Shown: positions 1 through 9,212, numbered from the stretch's first letter. The stretch is DNA of 42,299 bases from CAJXZP01 sp963974475 (GCA_963974475.1 CAXBCR010000028.1:1-42299), one strand, 5' to 3'. Notes: generated from the sequence alone by a model not told the origin. Translations and numbers: made by a program.

Positions 1-247
1 ATGCTTTAAATTAAAGAACTGAACTGAAGTGCAACGAAAGAAAACCATTCCTTTTAAAATAAATCAATTATGGTTAAAGCCATTCACCCTTCGACAAAAG
101 CTCAGGGACCGAATCGCTTCCACAAAAAAAAGTCACGAACCGACCAGCGGAAGGAAAAAGCTACCTTCATCTAAAATAATGCTTTAAATTAAAGAACTGA
201 GCTGAAGTGCAACGTAAGAAAACCATTCCTTTTAAAAAAATCAATTA
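1..247. repeat. Decayed tandem direct repeat, period about 178 bp
   Basis: Positions 1-70 and 179-247 are nearly identical (a few substitutions and a one-base indel); both begin ATGCTTTAAATTAAAGAACT and end AAATCAATTA. The sequence after each copy is also weakly alignable: GGACCGAA...AAGTCACGA in copy 1 and TGACCGAA...AAGTCACGA in copy 2. This points to an old tandem duplication whose core has stayed conserved. Copy 1 starts at the window edge, so the array may extend further left. No open frame is convincing in it. Function unknown; it lies downstream of the pyrH terminator. Confidence 0.8.
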
Positions 248-364
248 CTGTTTCATTTGTAAAAATGTTCTGTGACCGAAAGCCTTCTAAAACAAGTCAC
301 GACCCAACCATTTGAAATTGCCAAGCCAATCTTCCAAAATGAACAACCTCAAATACCCCACAAA

Positions 365-389
365 AAAAAGCGGCCAAAAGCCGCTTTTT
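365..389 (-). terminator. Rho-independent terminator after pyrH
   Basis: GCGGC (370-374) and GCCGC (380-384) form a stem around the loop CAAAA. It is extended by an A-run on one side and a T-run on the other, so it can act in both directions. It lies just past the pyrH stop codon and ends that transcript. Confidence 0.85.
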
Positions 390-408
390 AAAATAATGTA
401 GTTTCTTA

Positions 409-1113
409 TTAATTCACCAAGGTACCTACGTTTTCGCCTTTGGCAAGTTTCATTAAATTACCACCCGAGTCCATATCAAAAACCATGATTGGGAGTCCGT
501 TTTCTTTACATAAAGCAAAAGCGGTAAGGTCCATTACGTTTAAGCCTTTGTCGATACATTCTTGGTAAGATACTTTATCGTATTTCGTTGCTGTGGGGTC
601 TTTTTCTGGGTCGGCTGTATAAATGCCATCCACGCGTGTTCCTTTTAGCATTACATCGGCACTAATTTCACTGGCACGAAGAGCGGCAGCGGTGTCGGTA
701 GTAAAGTAAGGATTTCCGGTTCCCGCACCAAAGATAACTACACGTCCTTTTTCGAGGTGTCGAGTAGCGCGTCTTTTAATGAACGATTCGGCAATTTGTT
801 CCATTTTGATAGCCGATAGCAAACGGGTTTTCACTCCTTCGGCTTCTAACGAAGATTGCAGAGCCATACTATTTATCATGGTAGCTAGCATTCCCATATA
901 ATCACCTTGTACGCGATCTATGGCGCCATCTTCTTCTTGGATTCCTCTAAAAATGTTTCCTCCTCCTATCACGATAGCCACTTCCACACCGGCTTGGCTC
1001 AAAGCTTTAATTTCACGAGAATAGGTAGATAACCGCTGATGGTCAATACCAAACTGCTTATCGCCTAGGAGCGATTCGCCACTTAATTTAAGAAGAACTC
1101 TTTTAAATTTCAT
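409..1113 (-). CDS. pyrH: UMP kinase
   Basis: Phosphorylates UMP to UDP with ATP in cytosolic pyrimidine nucleotide synthesis. At 234 aa it has the normal length of bacterial hexameric UMP kinases (amino acid kinase fold). Visible family motifs are the N-terminal KLSGESL, the glycine loop GGGNIFRG near residue 50, the DYMGMLATMINSMAL helix, and GTGNPYFTTDTAAALRA near residue 130, which forms the acceptor and phosphate-binding region. It follows tsf in the same direction, the common Bacteroidota order rpsB-tsf-pyrH. A strong hairpin at 1161-1186 lies between tsf and pyrH, so pyrH probably also has its own promoter; a TAATTTTC-like box sits just upstream of its start. Confidence 0.97.
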   Translation of the reverse strand: MKFKRVLLKLSGESLLGDKQFGIDHQRLSTYSREIKALSQAGVEVAIVIGGGNIFRGIQEEDGAIDRVQGDYMGMLATMINSMALQSSLEAEGVKTRLLSAIKMEQIAESFIKRRATRHLEKGRVVIFGAGTGNPYFTTDTAAALRASEISADVMLKGTRVDGIYTADPEKDPTATKYDKVSYQECIDKGLNVMDLTAFALCKENGLPIMVFDMDSGGNLMKLAKGENVGTLVN

Positions 1114-1160
1114 TCGATTTTATTTAGATGATACGATTTGCGAAAATTAGGACAAAAAAA

Positions 1161-1186
1161 AGAGAGATTGTAAACACAATCTCTCT
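1161..1186 (-). terminator. Terminator between tsf and pyrH
   Basis: AGAGAGATTGT (1161-1171) pairs perfectly with ACAATCTCTCT (1176-1186) around a four-base loop, with A-runs and T-runs on the two outer sides. It ends or attenuates the rplM-rpsI-rpsB-tsf transcript before pyrH. Confidence 0.85.
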
Positions 1187-1205
1187 TTTTTTAATTCAAT
1201 TATCA

Positions 1206-2030
1206 TTACGCTAAAGACACGCGATAAAACTCAGTAACGGTTAGCCCTTTACTTACGCTTTCTAAATATTTAGAAACGCTTGTTTTGTTGTCTTTAATGA
1301 AAGCTTGGTCTAACAATGTAGCTTCTTTGAAGAATTTACCTAAACGACCTTGAGCAATTTTGTCTGCCATGGCTTCTGGTTTACCTTCTTGGATAGCTAA
1401 ATCTCTACCAATCTCTAATTCTTTGTCGATTACTGATTGAGGAATAGACTCTTTATTCAAAGCTACTGGATTCATAGCAGCAACTTGCATTGCTACGTTT
1501 CTTCCTGCTTCGTTTGCTTCGTCTGTACCAGCAGTCATACCTACTAAAGTAGCTACTTGGTTTCCTGGGTGATTGTAAGCAATCACACTTGCAGCACTAA
1601 TAAAGTGAACAGCAGATAAATCTAATTTTTCACCAATTTTACCAACTTGGTTGGTAATTTCGTCTGCAACAGTCAAACTTCCCATTGGTTGAGCTTTCAA
1701 CTCATCAATTGTTTTAGATTTAGAATCTAAAGCAATTTGAGTTAACTCAGTTACCAAAGCGCTATAGTTTTCATTTTTTGCAACGAAATCAGTTTCACAA
1801 TTTAAACGGATAACGACCCCTTCGGTACCGTTACTCATTGCCATTGCTAAACCCTCTTTAGCTTCGTTGTCACCTCTCTTGGCAGCAACTTTTTGTCCTT
1901 TTTTACGAAGGATATCGATGGCCATGTCTTTATCACCTTCAGCTTCCACCAAGGCTCTTTTACAATCCATCATGCCAGCGCCAGTTTGTTTACGCAAAGC
2001 ATTTACTTCTGCAGCAGTTATTTTAACCAT
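1206..2030 (-). CDS. tsf: Translation elongation factor Ts
   Basis: Guanine nucleotide exchange factor that regenerates EF-Tu-GTP. The 274-aa protein has the N-terminal UBA-like helix with the signature RKQTGAGMMDCKRALVEAEG and the EF-Tu contact motif NCETDFVAKNENY near residue 80, followed by the core and dimerisation region (GKIGEKLDL). The length is normal for Bacteroidota. It starts 17 bp after the rpsB stop codon, so the two are co-transcribed, and it is followed by a strong terminator. Confidence 0.97.
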   Translation of the reverse strand: MVKITAAEVNALRKQTGAGMMDCKRALVEAEGDKDMAIDILRKKGQKVAAKRGDNEAKEGLAMAMSNGTEGVVIRLNCETDFVAKNENYSALVTELTQIALDSKSKTIDELKAQPMGSLTVADEITNQVGKIGEKLDLSAVHFISAASVIAYNHPGNQVATLVGMTAGTDEANEAGRNVAMQVAAMNPVALNKESIPQSVIDKELEIGRDLAIQEGKPEAMADKIAQGRLGKFFKEATLLDQAFIKDNKTSVSKYLESVSKGLTVTEFYRVSLA

Positions 2031-2047
2031 TATAGAAATTTTTCGAA

Positions 2048-2851
2048 TTATTTAGCAGCTTCAGCTTCTGGAGCTGGAGCTTTTGTTTCTTTTTTTGCTT
2101 CAACCGGAGCAGCTTCTTTTACTTCTTTAGCAGGAGCGGCATCTTTAGAAGAAGCTTTAGCAGAAGTACGTTCTTTCAAACCTTCAATAACTGCATCAGC
2201 CAATACACTTACGATAGCATCAATAGAAGAAGATGCATCATCGTTAGATGGAATTGGAAAATCAATTTTAGTTGGGTCTGTGTTGGTATCTACCATAGCG
2301 AAAGTAGGAATTCCTAATTTGATTGCTTCAGAGGTAGCGATATTTTCACGGTTGATATCAACGATGAAAATTGCTGCTGGTAAGCGAGTCAATTCTTTAA
2401 TAGGACCTAAATTTCGGTCTAACTTTTCACGTTGACGACTCATCATCAAGCGCTCACGTTTCGCAATATTTTTAGAATTTGGATCAGCCAACAATTTGTC
2501 GATATGGTCCATTTTTCTAATCGCTTTACGAATAGTAGCAAAGTTAGTTAACATACCCCCTGGCCAGCGCTCAGTAACGTAAGGCATTCCTGCACGTTCA
2601 GCATGTTTAGTAACGATAGCTTTAGCTTGTTTTTTAGTTGCAACAAACATGATCTTACGACCAGATTTAGCCATTTGTTTCATGGCAGCAGCAGCTTCTT
2701 CAAGTTTCGCTTGCGTTTTATTTAAATCAATAATATGGATCCCGTTTTTCTTCATGAAAATGTATGGAGCCATTCTTGGGTTCCATTTACGAGAAAGGTG
2801 TCCGAAGTGTACACCTGCATCCATAAGTTCTTTATATGATACTTTTGACAT
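2048..2851 (-). CDS. rpsB: 30S ribosomal protein S2 with a charged C-terminal tail
   Basis: Small-subunit protein that docks S1 at the mRNA exit region. The first ~225 residues match S2: the N-terminal LMDAGVHFGHLSRKWNPRM, the IDLNKT motif, and RWPGGMLTNF. The last ~40 residues are a low-complexity Ala/Lys/Glu/Pro extension (for example PAKEVKEAAPVEAKKETKAP) outside the S2 fold. It lies between rpsI and tsf in one operon. The 102-bp gap to rpsI contains no clear TAnnTTTG promoter, so it is probably read from the rplM promoter. Confidence 0.97.
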   Translation of the reverse strand: MSKVSYKELMDAGVHFGHLSRKWNPRMAPYIFMKKNGIHIIDLNKTQAKLEEAAAAMKQMAKSGRKIMFVATKKQAKAIVTKHAERAGMPYVTERWPGGMLTNFATIRKAIRKMDHIDKLLADPNSKNIAKRERLMMSRQREKLDRNLGPIKELTRLPAAIFIVDINRENIATSEAIKLGIPTFAMVDTNTDPTKIDFPIPSNDDASSSIDAIVSVLADAVIEGLKERTSAKASSKDAAPAKEVKEAAPVEAKKETKAPAPEAEAAK

Positions 2852-2953
2852 TGTCTTTTTTTTAAATATTGTTCACTTTCTTTTTACCAAGCGGCAACAA
2901 ACAAGTTTTGCAAAAAGCAGTCTTGAATGTTTAGATTCTGAACTCGAAACGGA

Positions 2954-3340
2954 TTAACGTTTTGAGAATTGGAATTGTTTACGCGCTTTTGGTTGACCGA
3001 ATTTCTTACGTTCTACCATTCTTGGATCTCTAGTCATTAAGCTTTCCGCTTTCAATAGAGGTTTGTACTCTGCATCAATTTTCACTAATGCTCTAGCCAC
3101 ACCTAATCTAATTGCTTCAACTTGACCGGTTGTACCACCACCTTTTACATTAACTTTTACATCGTATTTTTCAACGGTTTCAGTTAATTCGAATGGTCTG
3201 TATAACTTAGCTCTTTGGGTAGCTAATGGAAAGAAGTTTTCAGGTGTACGTCCGTTGATTACTACAACTCCAGTTCCTGGTGTCAAGTAAACACGAGCTA
3301 CAGAGCTCTTTCTTCTTCCTAATGCGTTAATCGTTTCCAT
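2954..3340 (-). CDS. rpsI: 30S ribosomal protein S9
   Basis: Small-subunit head protein whose C-terminal tail reaches the P-site tRNA anticodon. At 128 aa it carries the family signatures GRRKSSVARVYL at the N-terminus and GGGTTGQVEAIRLGVARAL in the middle, and ends in the tRNA-contacting QFSKR. It is separated from rplM by a single base, the universal rplM-rpsI pair, so translation is coupled. The start ATG directly follows the rplM stop. Confidence 0.98.
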   Translation of the reverse strand: METINALGRRKSSVARVYLTPGTGVVVINGRTPENFFPLATQRAKLYRPFELTETVEKYDVKVNVKGGGTTGQVEAIRLGVARALVKIDAEYKPLLKAESLMTRDPRMVERKKFGQPKARKQFQFSKR

Positions 3341-3341
3341 A

Positions 3342-3785
3342 TTATAATTTTACTATTGTCGGTTTTTGTGCTTCATGCGCATGTTCCGTTCCGGCATATA
3401 CGTGCATGTTTTTGAAAACGGCTCTTCCCAACTTTCCTTTTGGCAACATACCTTTTACGGCAGCTTCAAAAACTCTTGTTGGCCCTTTTCCCATTACTTC
3501 GTCAGCTGTCAAAGTTCTTTGACCGCCCGGGTAACCGGTGTGACGCATGTAAATTTTAGTTGTAGCCTTTGTTCCAGATAGTTTGATTTTCTCAGCATTT
3601 AAAATGATGACGTAATCTCCTGCGTCTGAATGAGGTGTAAAAGCTGGCTTATGCTTACCTCGTAGCAATTTTGCTACCTCTGATGCAGCACGACCTAAGA
3701 TCATGTTTTCTACATCAATAATCAACCACTTTTTGTCGGCTGATTCTTTGTTGACCGATTTGGTCTTGTAACTTAAAGTATCCAA
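3342..3785 (-). CDS. rplM: 50S ribosomal protein L13
   Basis: Early-assembly large-subunit protein. The 147-aa sequence shows the L13 signatures: WLIIDVENMILGRAASEVA, LLRGKHKPAFTPHSDAGDYV, and the HTGYPGG loop. It is the first gene of the rplM-rpsI-rpsB-tsf transcript. A well-matched promoter lies 54-83 bp upstream, with a perfect 14-bp palindrome in the early leader (separate entries). Confidence 0.98.
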   Translation of the reverse strand: MDTLSYKTKSVNKESADKKWLIIDVENMILGRAASEVAKLLRGKHKPAFTPHSDAGDYVIILNAEKIKLSGTKATTKIYMRHTGYPGGQRTLTADEVMGKGPTRVFEAAVKGMLPKGKLGRAVFKNMHVYAGTEHAHEAQKPTIVKL

Positions 3786-3821
3786 TGTGTTACGCTTTAA
3801 TTCAATTCATTAATCCAATTC

Positions 3822-3835
3822 CCCGAAATTTCGGG
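3822..3835. promoter_or_regulatory. Perfect palindrome in the rplM leader
   Basis: CCCGAAATTTCGGG is a perfect 14-bp palindrome directly downstream of the predicted -7 box of the rplM promoter, overlapping the expected transcription start. It could be an operator, or it could form a hairpin at the 5' end of the ribosomal-protein mRNA. The sequence does not decide between these. Confidence 0.5.
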
Positions 3836-3838
3836 CTG

Positions 3839-3868
3839 CGAAGATAGATTTTTAATTTTGACCTACAA
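3839..3868 (-). promoter_or_regulatory. Bacteroidota-type promoter of the rplM operon
   Basis: On the minus strand TTG (3866-3868) is followed after 19 bp by TATCTTCG (3839-3846), one mismatch from TAnnTTTG. Spacing and position ahead of rplM fit the primary sigma factor of Bacteroidota. Confidence 0.65.
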
Positions 3869-4209
3869 TAGGTTATTAACATTGAATTTAAAACAAATTT
3901 AAATTCGCCTGTATTTCTTGCAATATTGTGGGTTTCAAGCCCTTTAATTCTCCTTTTTGAAAGTTGTTCTTTTTAGGAGTTTCGTTTTTCGGGTCGTTAT
4001 AAACAATTTTAAAAGGGTTTTGAACCGAAAAAAACAACCGTTGCTGCGTTAAACAACCTTTTTAATGCCTAATCGTCTTTTTAACGCATCCGTATGTGCA
4101 TAAATTTTGACAGCATCGTTCACTATGTTCACCTGAAATTGTTGTTAATCATTATAAATTCAATATTTTGCAACAGCATTTATTACCATAAAGAGTTAAA
4201 TTGGACCGA

Positions 4210-7200
4210 ATGAAAATATCCTTTTCCACAGACATTATTTCACCCATAGGTGCCACCTCCATTTCTACCTTATATAAAGGTATAGTTTTTCTTATTTCCT
4301 TTCTTATTTTATTCCCCCTTACCTCCACTGCGCAGTTTTGGATGCAAAGTGCCGGTGGACTCACCATCGATGAAGCTTACGATATTGCCATTGATGCACA
4401 AGGAAATAGTTACACTACCGGCTATTTTTCGGGAACTAGTACTTTTGGCGCTACCTCTTTAGTGGCATCAGGTTCTACCGATATTTTTATTACAAAAACT
4501 AATAATCAAGGGGTTTTTCAATGGGCCGTTAAGGCAGGTGGAACCGGTTCCGAACGAGCCAACGCCATTGCCGTGGATGCATCAGGAAACGTGTATATAA
4601 CCGGATATTTCAATGGCACAGCCACTTTCGGCACGGTTAGCCTTACTTCTAGTGGGGTACAAGATGCATTTATCGCTAAATACAATAGCTCCGGAACCGT
4701 GCAATGGGCCAAAAAAGCAGGTGGAATAGCGAGCGATATTGGATTTGGCATTTGCGTAAATTCTACTAACGAGGTTTTTGTTACTGGTTCTTTCAAGGCA
4801 ACGGCAACTTTTGGAAGCACTACACTAACAGGTGCAAATTCTACCAGCGACATTTTTATTACCAAATTGAATAGCACGGGCGTTTTTCAATGGAGCAAAA
4901 AAGGAACGGGAAATTTTGCCAACACCGGTAAATCCATTGGATGCGACAATGCCGGTAACGTTTATGTGGTAGGTCAATTTAGCGACACCCTTACCTTTGA
5001 CACCCAACACAATAACCAAATGCAAAACATTAGTTTTATTGTGAAATATAATAATACTGGCTCAGAACAATGGTTTACCAAACTAACCGGAAGTTCATCG
5101 AGTACCATTAACGATATTTCAGTAGATGGATCGGGGAATATTTACCTTACCGGTGATTTTTCAGGAACACTAACCTATTACAACATCAACAACACGGTTA
5201 ATACCAGCACCATTCCTACTTTGACTTACAATTTTTTCTACACCTCCATGAATGCAAGCGGGGCATGGCAAAGCTTTGGCTCTAGCGGTTCATCTAACGC
5301 GGTTTCTGCACAAACAGTTACTCATGATGCATCCGGAACCATGTATATTGGAGGATATTACAATTGTACCTTGGATGGATATAATATCCAATATGGGGCA
5401 TCTACGTTTAATGCAGTGGGTGGTACCGATGTGTTTGTTTCTAAACTAAATTTAACAAGCGGCACTTGGAGTCGTAGTATGGGCGGAAGAGGTAACGATG
5501 CCTGCTACGGAATTGCGGTAAATTCGAGCGGAGAAGTGCATGTAGCAGGTAGCTATGAAAACGCTCTAAATGTTCCGGTTTCATCTCGGTTTTTAGCAAC
5601 TAATTTATCGTTATGGTCTTCCAATACCTGCGCTACGAATGCAAACTTTTGTAGCGATCCGGATTATGGAAATTTTTATCAGATGACCTCCAGCGGGAAT
5701 AAAGATATATTTATGGCCAATAGCATGGACCCACTCCGAAAAATTTATGATTATTTCGAGCGCTCGGGTACAGGTTGCGATTTAACCATTCCCGGAGTAT
5801 GTATCGATAGTTTATGTACCGACACCATTTATGCCTGCGATTCTACCACCCTCCGTATTCATTCCAAAGTCTGCTCATCGGTTGGCCCTGATGCCACTTA
5901 CCTTTGGTCAACTGGGAGTACAGATTCTACTATTCATGTAGGTACCTCAGGTATTTACACGGTTACAGAAACTTTAGGCGGTTGCCTTAGCACGGTCGAC
6001 TCGGTATATGTTTCCTTGTCTGTTTCACCACCGGTACCCTTCATTACCGACTCCAAAATGGTGAATAATCAATCTCAGGTTACCACAGCCATTAATCTTT
6101 GTTTGCCAGACACCGTAACGGTTACGGCAAGTAATTTTAATACGAGTTTGTCGTATTGGTGGGACGGTCCTGGGCTAGGTGCAGGTCTATTTGATTCAAC
6201 TTTTACTACCTCTATTTCCGGTGTTTTTAACTTTCATGTAATGGGTGTTAATGGATGTGAGGTGATCAATACGGTAACCGTTAGAGACAATCCGGTTTTG
6301 CCTCAATTCCAACTCGCCATGAAAACTTCCGATACCTTTACTTTATGTTTTCCAGACCCATTTCGGGTACAATTGTATGATAGCATTAGTAATCCCAACG
6401 GAGGTCCAGGATGTTTTTTCGACCCTGATTATGCCATTTTTTCGAGTTTTACCGTAACTCCTACCATTCCATTTTTAACCACTTGCGAAACCTACGCAGA
6501 CTTTAGCCCAACCACCACGGGTACCTACGTTATTTCGGCTACTGCCATTCGCTTTAATGCGTGCTATCGCGATACGTTTACGGTTTCTCGCACCATTTAT
6601 GTTACCGTAAACCCTACCCCTATTCTCACGCCTTTTCCAATTAGTATTAGCGGACCTAGCATTTTATGCCCTGGTGATTCTATTTCTTTGGCCGTTACTG
6701 GCGGACCTAATTATGTATGGAGCGGACCGGGTGTGTATGGCGCTACCGATAGCGTAGTTACCATTAATCAGGCGGGACAATTTTCGGTAAGGTCAACTAA
6801 AAGAGACACGAATGCATTTGGCTGTACGGCCGAATTGTTTGTCACCACTTCGGCTACGGTTACTTTAAAACCACAGCCCGTTATAACTGCATCTGCCACT
6901 GTTATTTGTCCAAATAGCTCCATTTTACTTACTTCCAACCAAGCGGCTGGAAATTCTTGGGAAGGTCCCAATGGGCCTATTGCCGGAGGCTCCAGCATTT
7001 CGGTTACCGACCCGGGCCAATATTTCACTGTAGTTAGCGATGCCGATAGTTGCGGACTCGTATCCAATACCATCACGTTATTTCAATACACTACTCCTAG
7101 TTTAGTCGCGTCTGGCAATCCGTTTATTTGCGCTGGCGATTCCAGCATTATTTCGGTAAGCGCCTCCGATGGTAGCGTGATTGCTTGGCAAGCTCCTTTG

Positions 7201-8478
7201 AGCGGAAACGCACTCACCCAAGTGGTGTATGCGGCAGGTACGTATACTTGCAAAATTACTTCCTGCGGCATTGAGACTTTCGCGAGTATCACCATTAATT
7301 CAGGCTCTCCTAAAGCCCAAATTGTAGGCGACACCACGCTTTGCGCCAATACCACCGCAATTTTATCCGGACTTCCGGGGTTAGCTAGTTACTTGTGGAT
7401 GCCTGGTAACGATACTACTCCAAGTATCACCATAAATCAGGCAGGTACTTATACGCTTTCTATTGTAGATTCAAATGGCTGCTCAGGTACTGATAGTATT
7501 ACGGTTGTTGAAACCAACGGCATCGCTTTTATCAACAGTAAATCCACCCAATTTTGCCAAGGCGATTCACTAAAATTAGCAGGAAACGCTGGCATGGCAA
7601 CCTATCTATGGTCACCCACCAACGAAATCACTGCCGATATTGTGGTTACCCAACCGGGGACTTACAATTTGCAAACCACCGATAGCAATGGCTGTGTTGC
7701 CACCGCTACTCCCATTACGCTTACCCAAGCAGACACTTTTACAACCGTTACCCAAAACGGTCCGAGTTTAATTTGCCAAGGCGACACCGTGTTTTTGACC
7801 AGTTCGAGCACCCAAGCTGCCAGTTATAATTGGCTTCCCGATTCTATTACTACCGCTATTTTGCCGGTTACGGCTACTGGAAAATATTGGTTAGCTATCA
7901 CAGATACTTCGGGTTGTATCGCTACATCCGACACTTTTAACATTTCGGTAAAACCAAACAATTTAACGGTTCAAATGCTATCCAACGACACCACTGTTTG
8001 TTCCGGAACAGCCTTAAACCTTACCGCAAAAGGAAATCCAGATTCCGTGTATTGGTACCAAGCATTGGGACAATCGGAAATTTATTTTGGCAACACCCTA
8101 TCGACCGAAATAAATCAAACTACCACTTTTTATGTGCAAGTAGCCTCGGCTCCATGTTATTCTGCTTTTGACTCGGTAACGGTAACGACCGAAGATTGTA
8201 AAAACCCGGTAATTCCAAATGTTTTCACTCCAAATGGAGATGGCACCAACGACTATTTCCAAATCAGCATTTTGGATATTACGTGTTTTAATGTGAAGAT
8301 TTTTAATCGATGGGGCGTGCTGATTTACGAGCTGATTTCGCCCGAACAATCATGGGATGGCAGAATAATAAACTCTCCAAAAGAAGCCGCTGACGGAGTG
8401 TATTATTACATTTTAGATTACTGTACCCTTACGGGAGAAGGCATTCGAAAAAATGGGTACATCACGCTAAGAAGGTAA
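4210..8478 (+). CDS. Large secreted SBBP-propeller protein with CHU_C (T9SS type B) C-terminus
   Basis: Predicted cell-surface or secreted protein of 1422 aa. After an N-terminal hydrophobic segment ending ...TSTAQ (signal peptide, cleavage near residue 41), residues ~45-480 contain repeated blades of the form DAxGNxYxTGYFxGTxTFG, the SBBP beta-propeller pattern. The middle is rich in Ig-like repeats with paired cysteines and recurring GTYT(L/V) and LxCxGD motifs. The last ~90 residues (VFTPNGDGTNDYF, FNRWGVLIYE, DGVYYYIL, NGYITLRR) are the gliding-motility-associated CHU_C domain used as a type B T9SS signal. I chose the ATG at 4210 over an in-frame TTG at 4201. The ligand is unknown; adhesion or matrix roles are inferred from architecture. 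Confidence 0.85.
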   Translation: MKISFSTDIISPIGATSISTLYKGIVFLISFLILFPLTSTAQFWMQSAGGLTIDEAYDIAIDAQGNSYTTGYFSGTSTFGATSLVASGSTDIFITKTNNQGVFQWAVKAGGTGSERANAIAVDASGNVYITGYFNGTATFGTVSLTSSGVQDAFIAKYNSSGTVQWAKKAGGIASDIGFGICVNSTNEVFVTGSFKATATFGSTTLTGANSTSDIFITKLNSTGVFQWSKKGTGNFANTGKSIGCDNAGNVYVVGQFSDTLTFDTQHNNQMQNISFIVKYNNTGSEQWFTKLTGSSSSTINDISVDGSGNIYLTGDFSGTLTYYNINNTVNTSTIPTLTYNFFYTSMNASGAWQSFGSSGSSNAVSAQTVTHDASGTMYIGGYYNCTLDGYNIQYGASTFNAVGGTDVFVSKLNLTSGTWSRSMGGRGNDACYGIAVNSSGEVHVAGSYENALNVPVSSRFLATNLSLWSSNTCATNANFCSDPDYGNFYQMTSSGNKDIFMANSMDPLRKIYDYFERSGTGCDLTIPGVCIDSLCTDTIYACDSTTLRIHSKVCSSVGPDATYLWSTGSTDSTIHVGTSGIYTVTETLGGCLSTVDSVYVSLSVSPPVPFITDSKMVNNQSQVTTAINLCLPDTVTVTASNFNTSLSYWWDGPGLGAGLFDSTFTTSISGVFNFHVMGVNGCEVINTVTVRDNPVLPQFQLAMKTSDTFTLCFPDPFRVQLYDSISNPNGGPGCFFDPDYAIFSSFTVTPTIPFLTTCETYADFSPTTTGTYVISATAIRFNACYRDTFTVSRTIYVTVNPTPILTPFPISISGPSILCPGDSISLAVTGGPNYVWSGPGVYGATDSVVTINQAGQFSVRSTKRDTNAFGCTAELFVTTSATVTLKPQPVITASATVICPNSSILLTSNQAAGNSWEGPNGPIAGGSSISVTDPGQYFTVVSDADSCGLVSNTITLFQYTTPSLVASGNPFICAGDSSIISVSASDGSVIAWQAPLSGNALTQVVYAAGTYTCKITSCGIETFASITINSGSPKAQIVGDTTLCANTTAILSGLPGLASYLWMPGNDTTPSITINQAGTYTLSIVDSNGCSGTDSITVVETNGIAFINSKSTQFCQGDSLKLAGNAGMATYLWSPTNEITADIVVTQPGTYNLQTTDSNGCVATATPITLTQADTFTTVTQNGPSLICQGDTVFLTSSSTQAASYNWLPDSITTAILPVTATGKYWLAITDTSGCIATSDTFNISVKPNNLTVQMLSNDTTVCSGTALNLTAKGNPDSVYWYQALGQSEIYFGNTLSTEINQTTTFYVQVASAPCYSAFDSVTVTTEDCKNPVIPNVFTPNGDGTNDYFQISILDITCFNVKIFNRWGVLIYELISPEQSWDGRIINSPKEAADGVYYYILDYCTLTGEGIRKNGYITLRR

Positions 8479-8484
8479 CTTGGA

Positions 8485-8640
8485 TTAGACCATAAATTTT
8501 TCTAAGAGCCCCGCCAAATCACGGTCATTCGCCAATCGAGGAATTTTATTTTGCCCGCCTAGTTTGCCTTTGGCTATAATTATGGTTAGGCACCTTTTGC
8601 AATCCATCTAAACCGATGTTGACCTAAATCTCACGGAAAA
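8485..8640 (-). pseudogene. Remnant of the 3' end of a GH3-family gene
   Basis: On the minus strand 8485-8575 encodes AKGKLGGQNKIPRLANDRDL followed by AGLLEKFMV and a stop, a complete GH3 C-terminus. Positions 8513-8575 are identical to 12714-12776 in the intact GH3 gene. Upstream (8576 to about 8640) homology continues only in decayed form: blocks such as ACATCGGT and AGATGGATT match ACATCCGT and AGATGGGTT of the intact gene, with indels and an in-frame stop. No start codon or body survives. It lies immediately after the SBBP gene, facing it. Confidence 0.85.
8513..8575. repeat. 63-bp direct repeat, left copy (GH3 tail)
   Basis: Base-for-base identical to 12714-12776 and in the same orientation. 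Sequence diverges abruptly on both sides of the repeat. The two copies bracket the genes at 8734-12626. Confidence 0.95.
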
Positions 8641-8733
8641 CCGTTACCAAATTTTTTGATTCGTTCCCGTTTATTTGTGGTTATTCATGAAAGGTGACAA
8701 GCGCCTTTCCGTTATAAACTAAAACTATACTAA

Positions 8734-9207
8734 ATGAAAAAGACATTGCTTATTTCAGGGCAACTTCTTTTTTGTGTTGCCACCACCTCGGCACAAGAAG
8801 TAGTTTCAACCCTAGGCGAAAGCTACTCCAACTCATCTGGAGGAATTGAATTTACGGTAGGCGAATTGATGATTTCCACTTATCAGAATGGCTCTAACGG
8901 TCTTACCCAAGGCTTTCATCAAACCAAACTAATTGTCTCAAGTACAGCAGATTTCACATCTTCTTTTGAGGTACGTATTTTTCCTAATCCGGTCATGTAT
9001 CACCTAAACATTAATTTGACCGAGGCGCATAACGGTTATCGTGTAGAGATGCTCGACATTAACGGGAAATTGGTCAAATCTCAATCGCTTTTTGGATTGA
9101 CACATGTTATAGATGTGAGCCCATTGGCCGCAGGAATATACATGCTAATTCTAAAAGATGAAGAAGGCGAATTATTAAAAACCTATCAAGTTCACAAACT
9201 AAACTAA
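8734..9207 (+). CDS. Small secreted protein with T9SS type A sorting domain
   Basis: 157 aa. Residues 1-20 are a signal peptide (cleavage near TTSAQ). Residues ~22-70 form a short beta-rich module (SxGGIEFTVGELMISTY...LTQGFHQTKL) seen in many Bacteroidota exported proteins. The rest, from RIFPNPV to the C-terminus, is a T9SS type A sorting domain, with GIYMLILKD as the conserved last-strand motif. Apart from the sorting domain there is only about 50 residues of mature protein, so it may be a carrier or partner. The stop codon is 5 bp before the next start, so the two genes form an operon; the adhesin-like partner lacks a sorting domain of its own. Confidence 0.8.
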   Translation: MKKTLLISGQLLFCVATTSAQEVVSTLGESYSNSSGGIEFTVGELMISTYQNGSNGLTQGFHQTKLIVSSTADFTSSFEVRIFPNPVMYHLNINLTEAHNGYRVEMLDINGKLVKSQSLFGLTHVIDVSPLAAGIYMLILKDEEGELLKTYQVHKLN

Positions 9208-9212
9208 TTAAA

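Larger units (their letters stand above)
3786..4200. other. Divergent intergenic region
   Basis: Separates the rplM operon (minus) from the large surface-protein gene (plus). It holds the rplM promoter and palindrome on the left side. Near 4144-4175 a possible plus-strand promoter (TTG, 18 bp, ATATTTTG) lies ahead of the surface-protein gene. No coding frame is convincing. Confidence 0.5.

Noticed and set aside
81..110. CCCTTCGACAAAAGCTCAGGG, an imperfect palindrome in the left repeat region
   Set aside because: It resembles short palindromic repeats seen in many genomes, but only one copy is visible here, so no element can be claimed.
8576..8733. Possible extra small gene between the GH3 remnant and the 157-aa protein
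   Set aside because: The stretch aligns with decayed GH3 sequence and has no open frame with a start.
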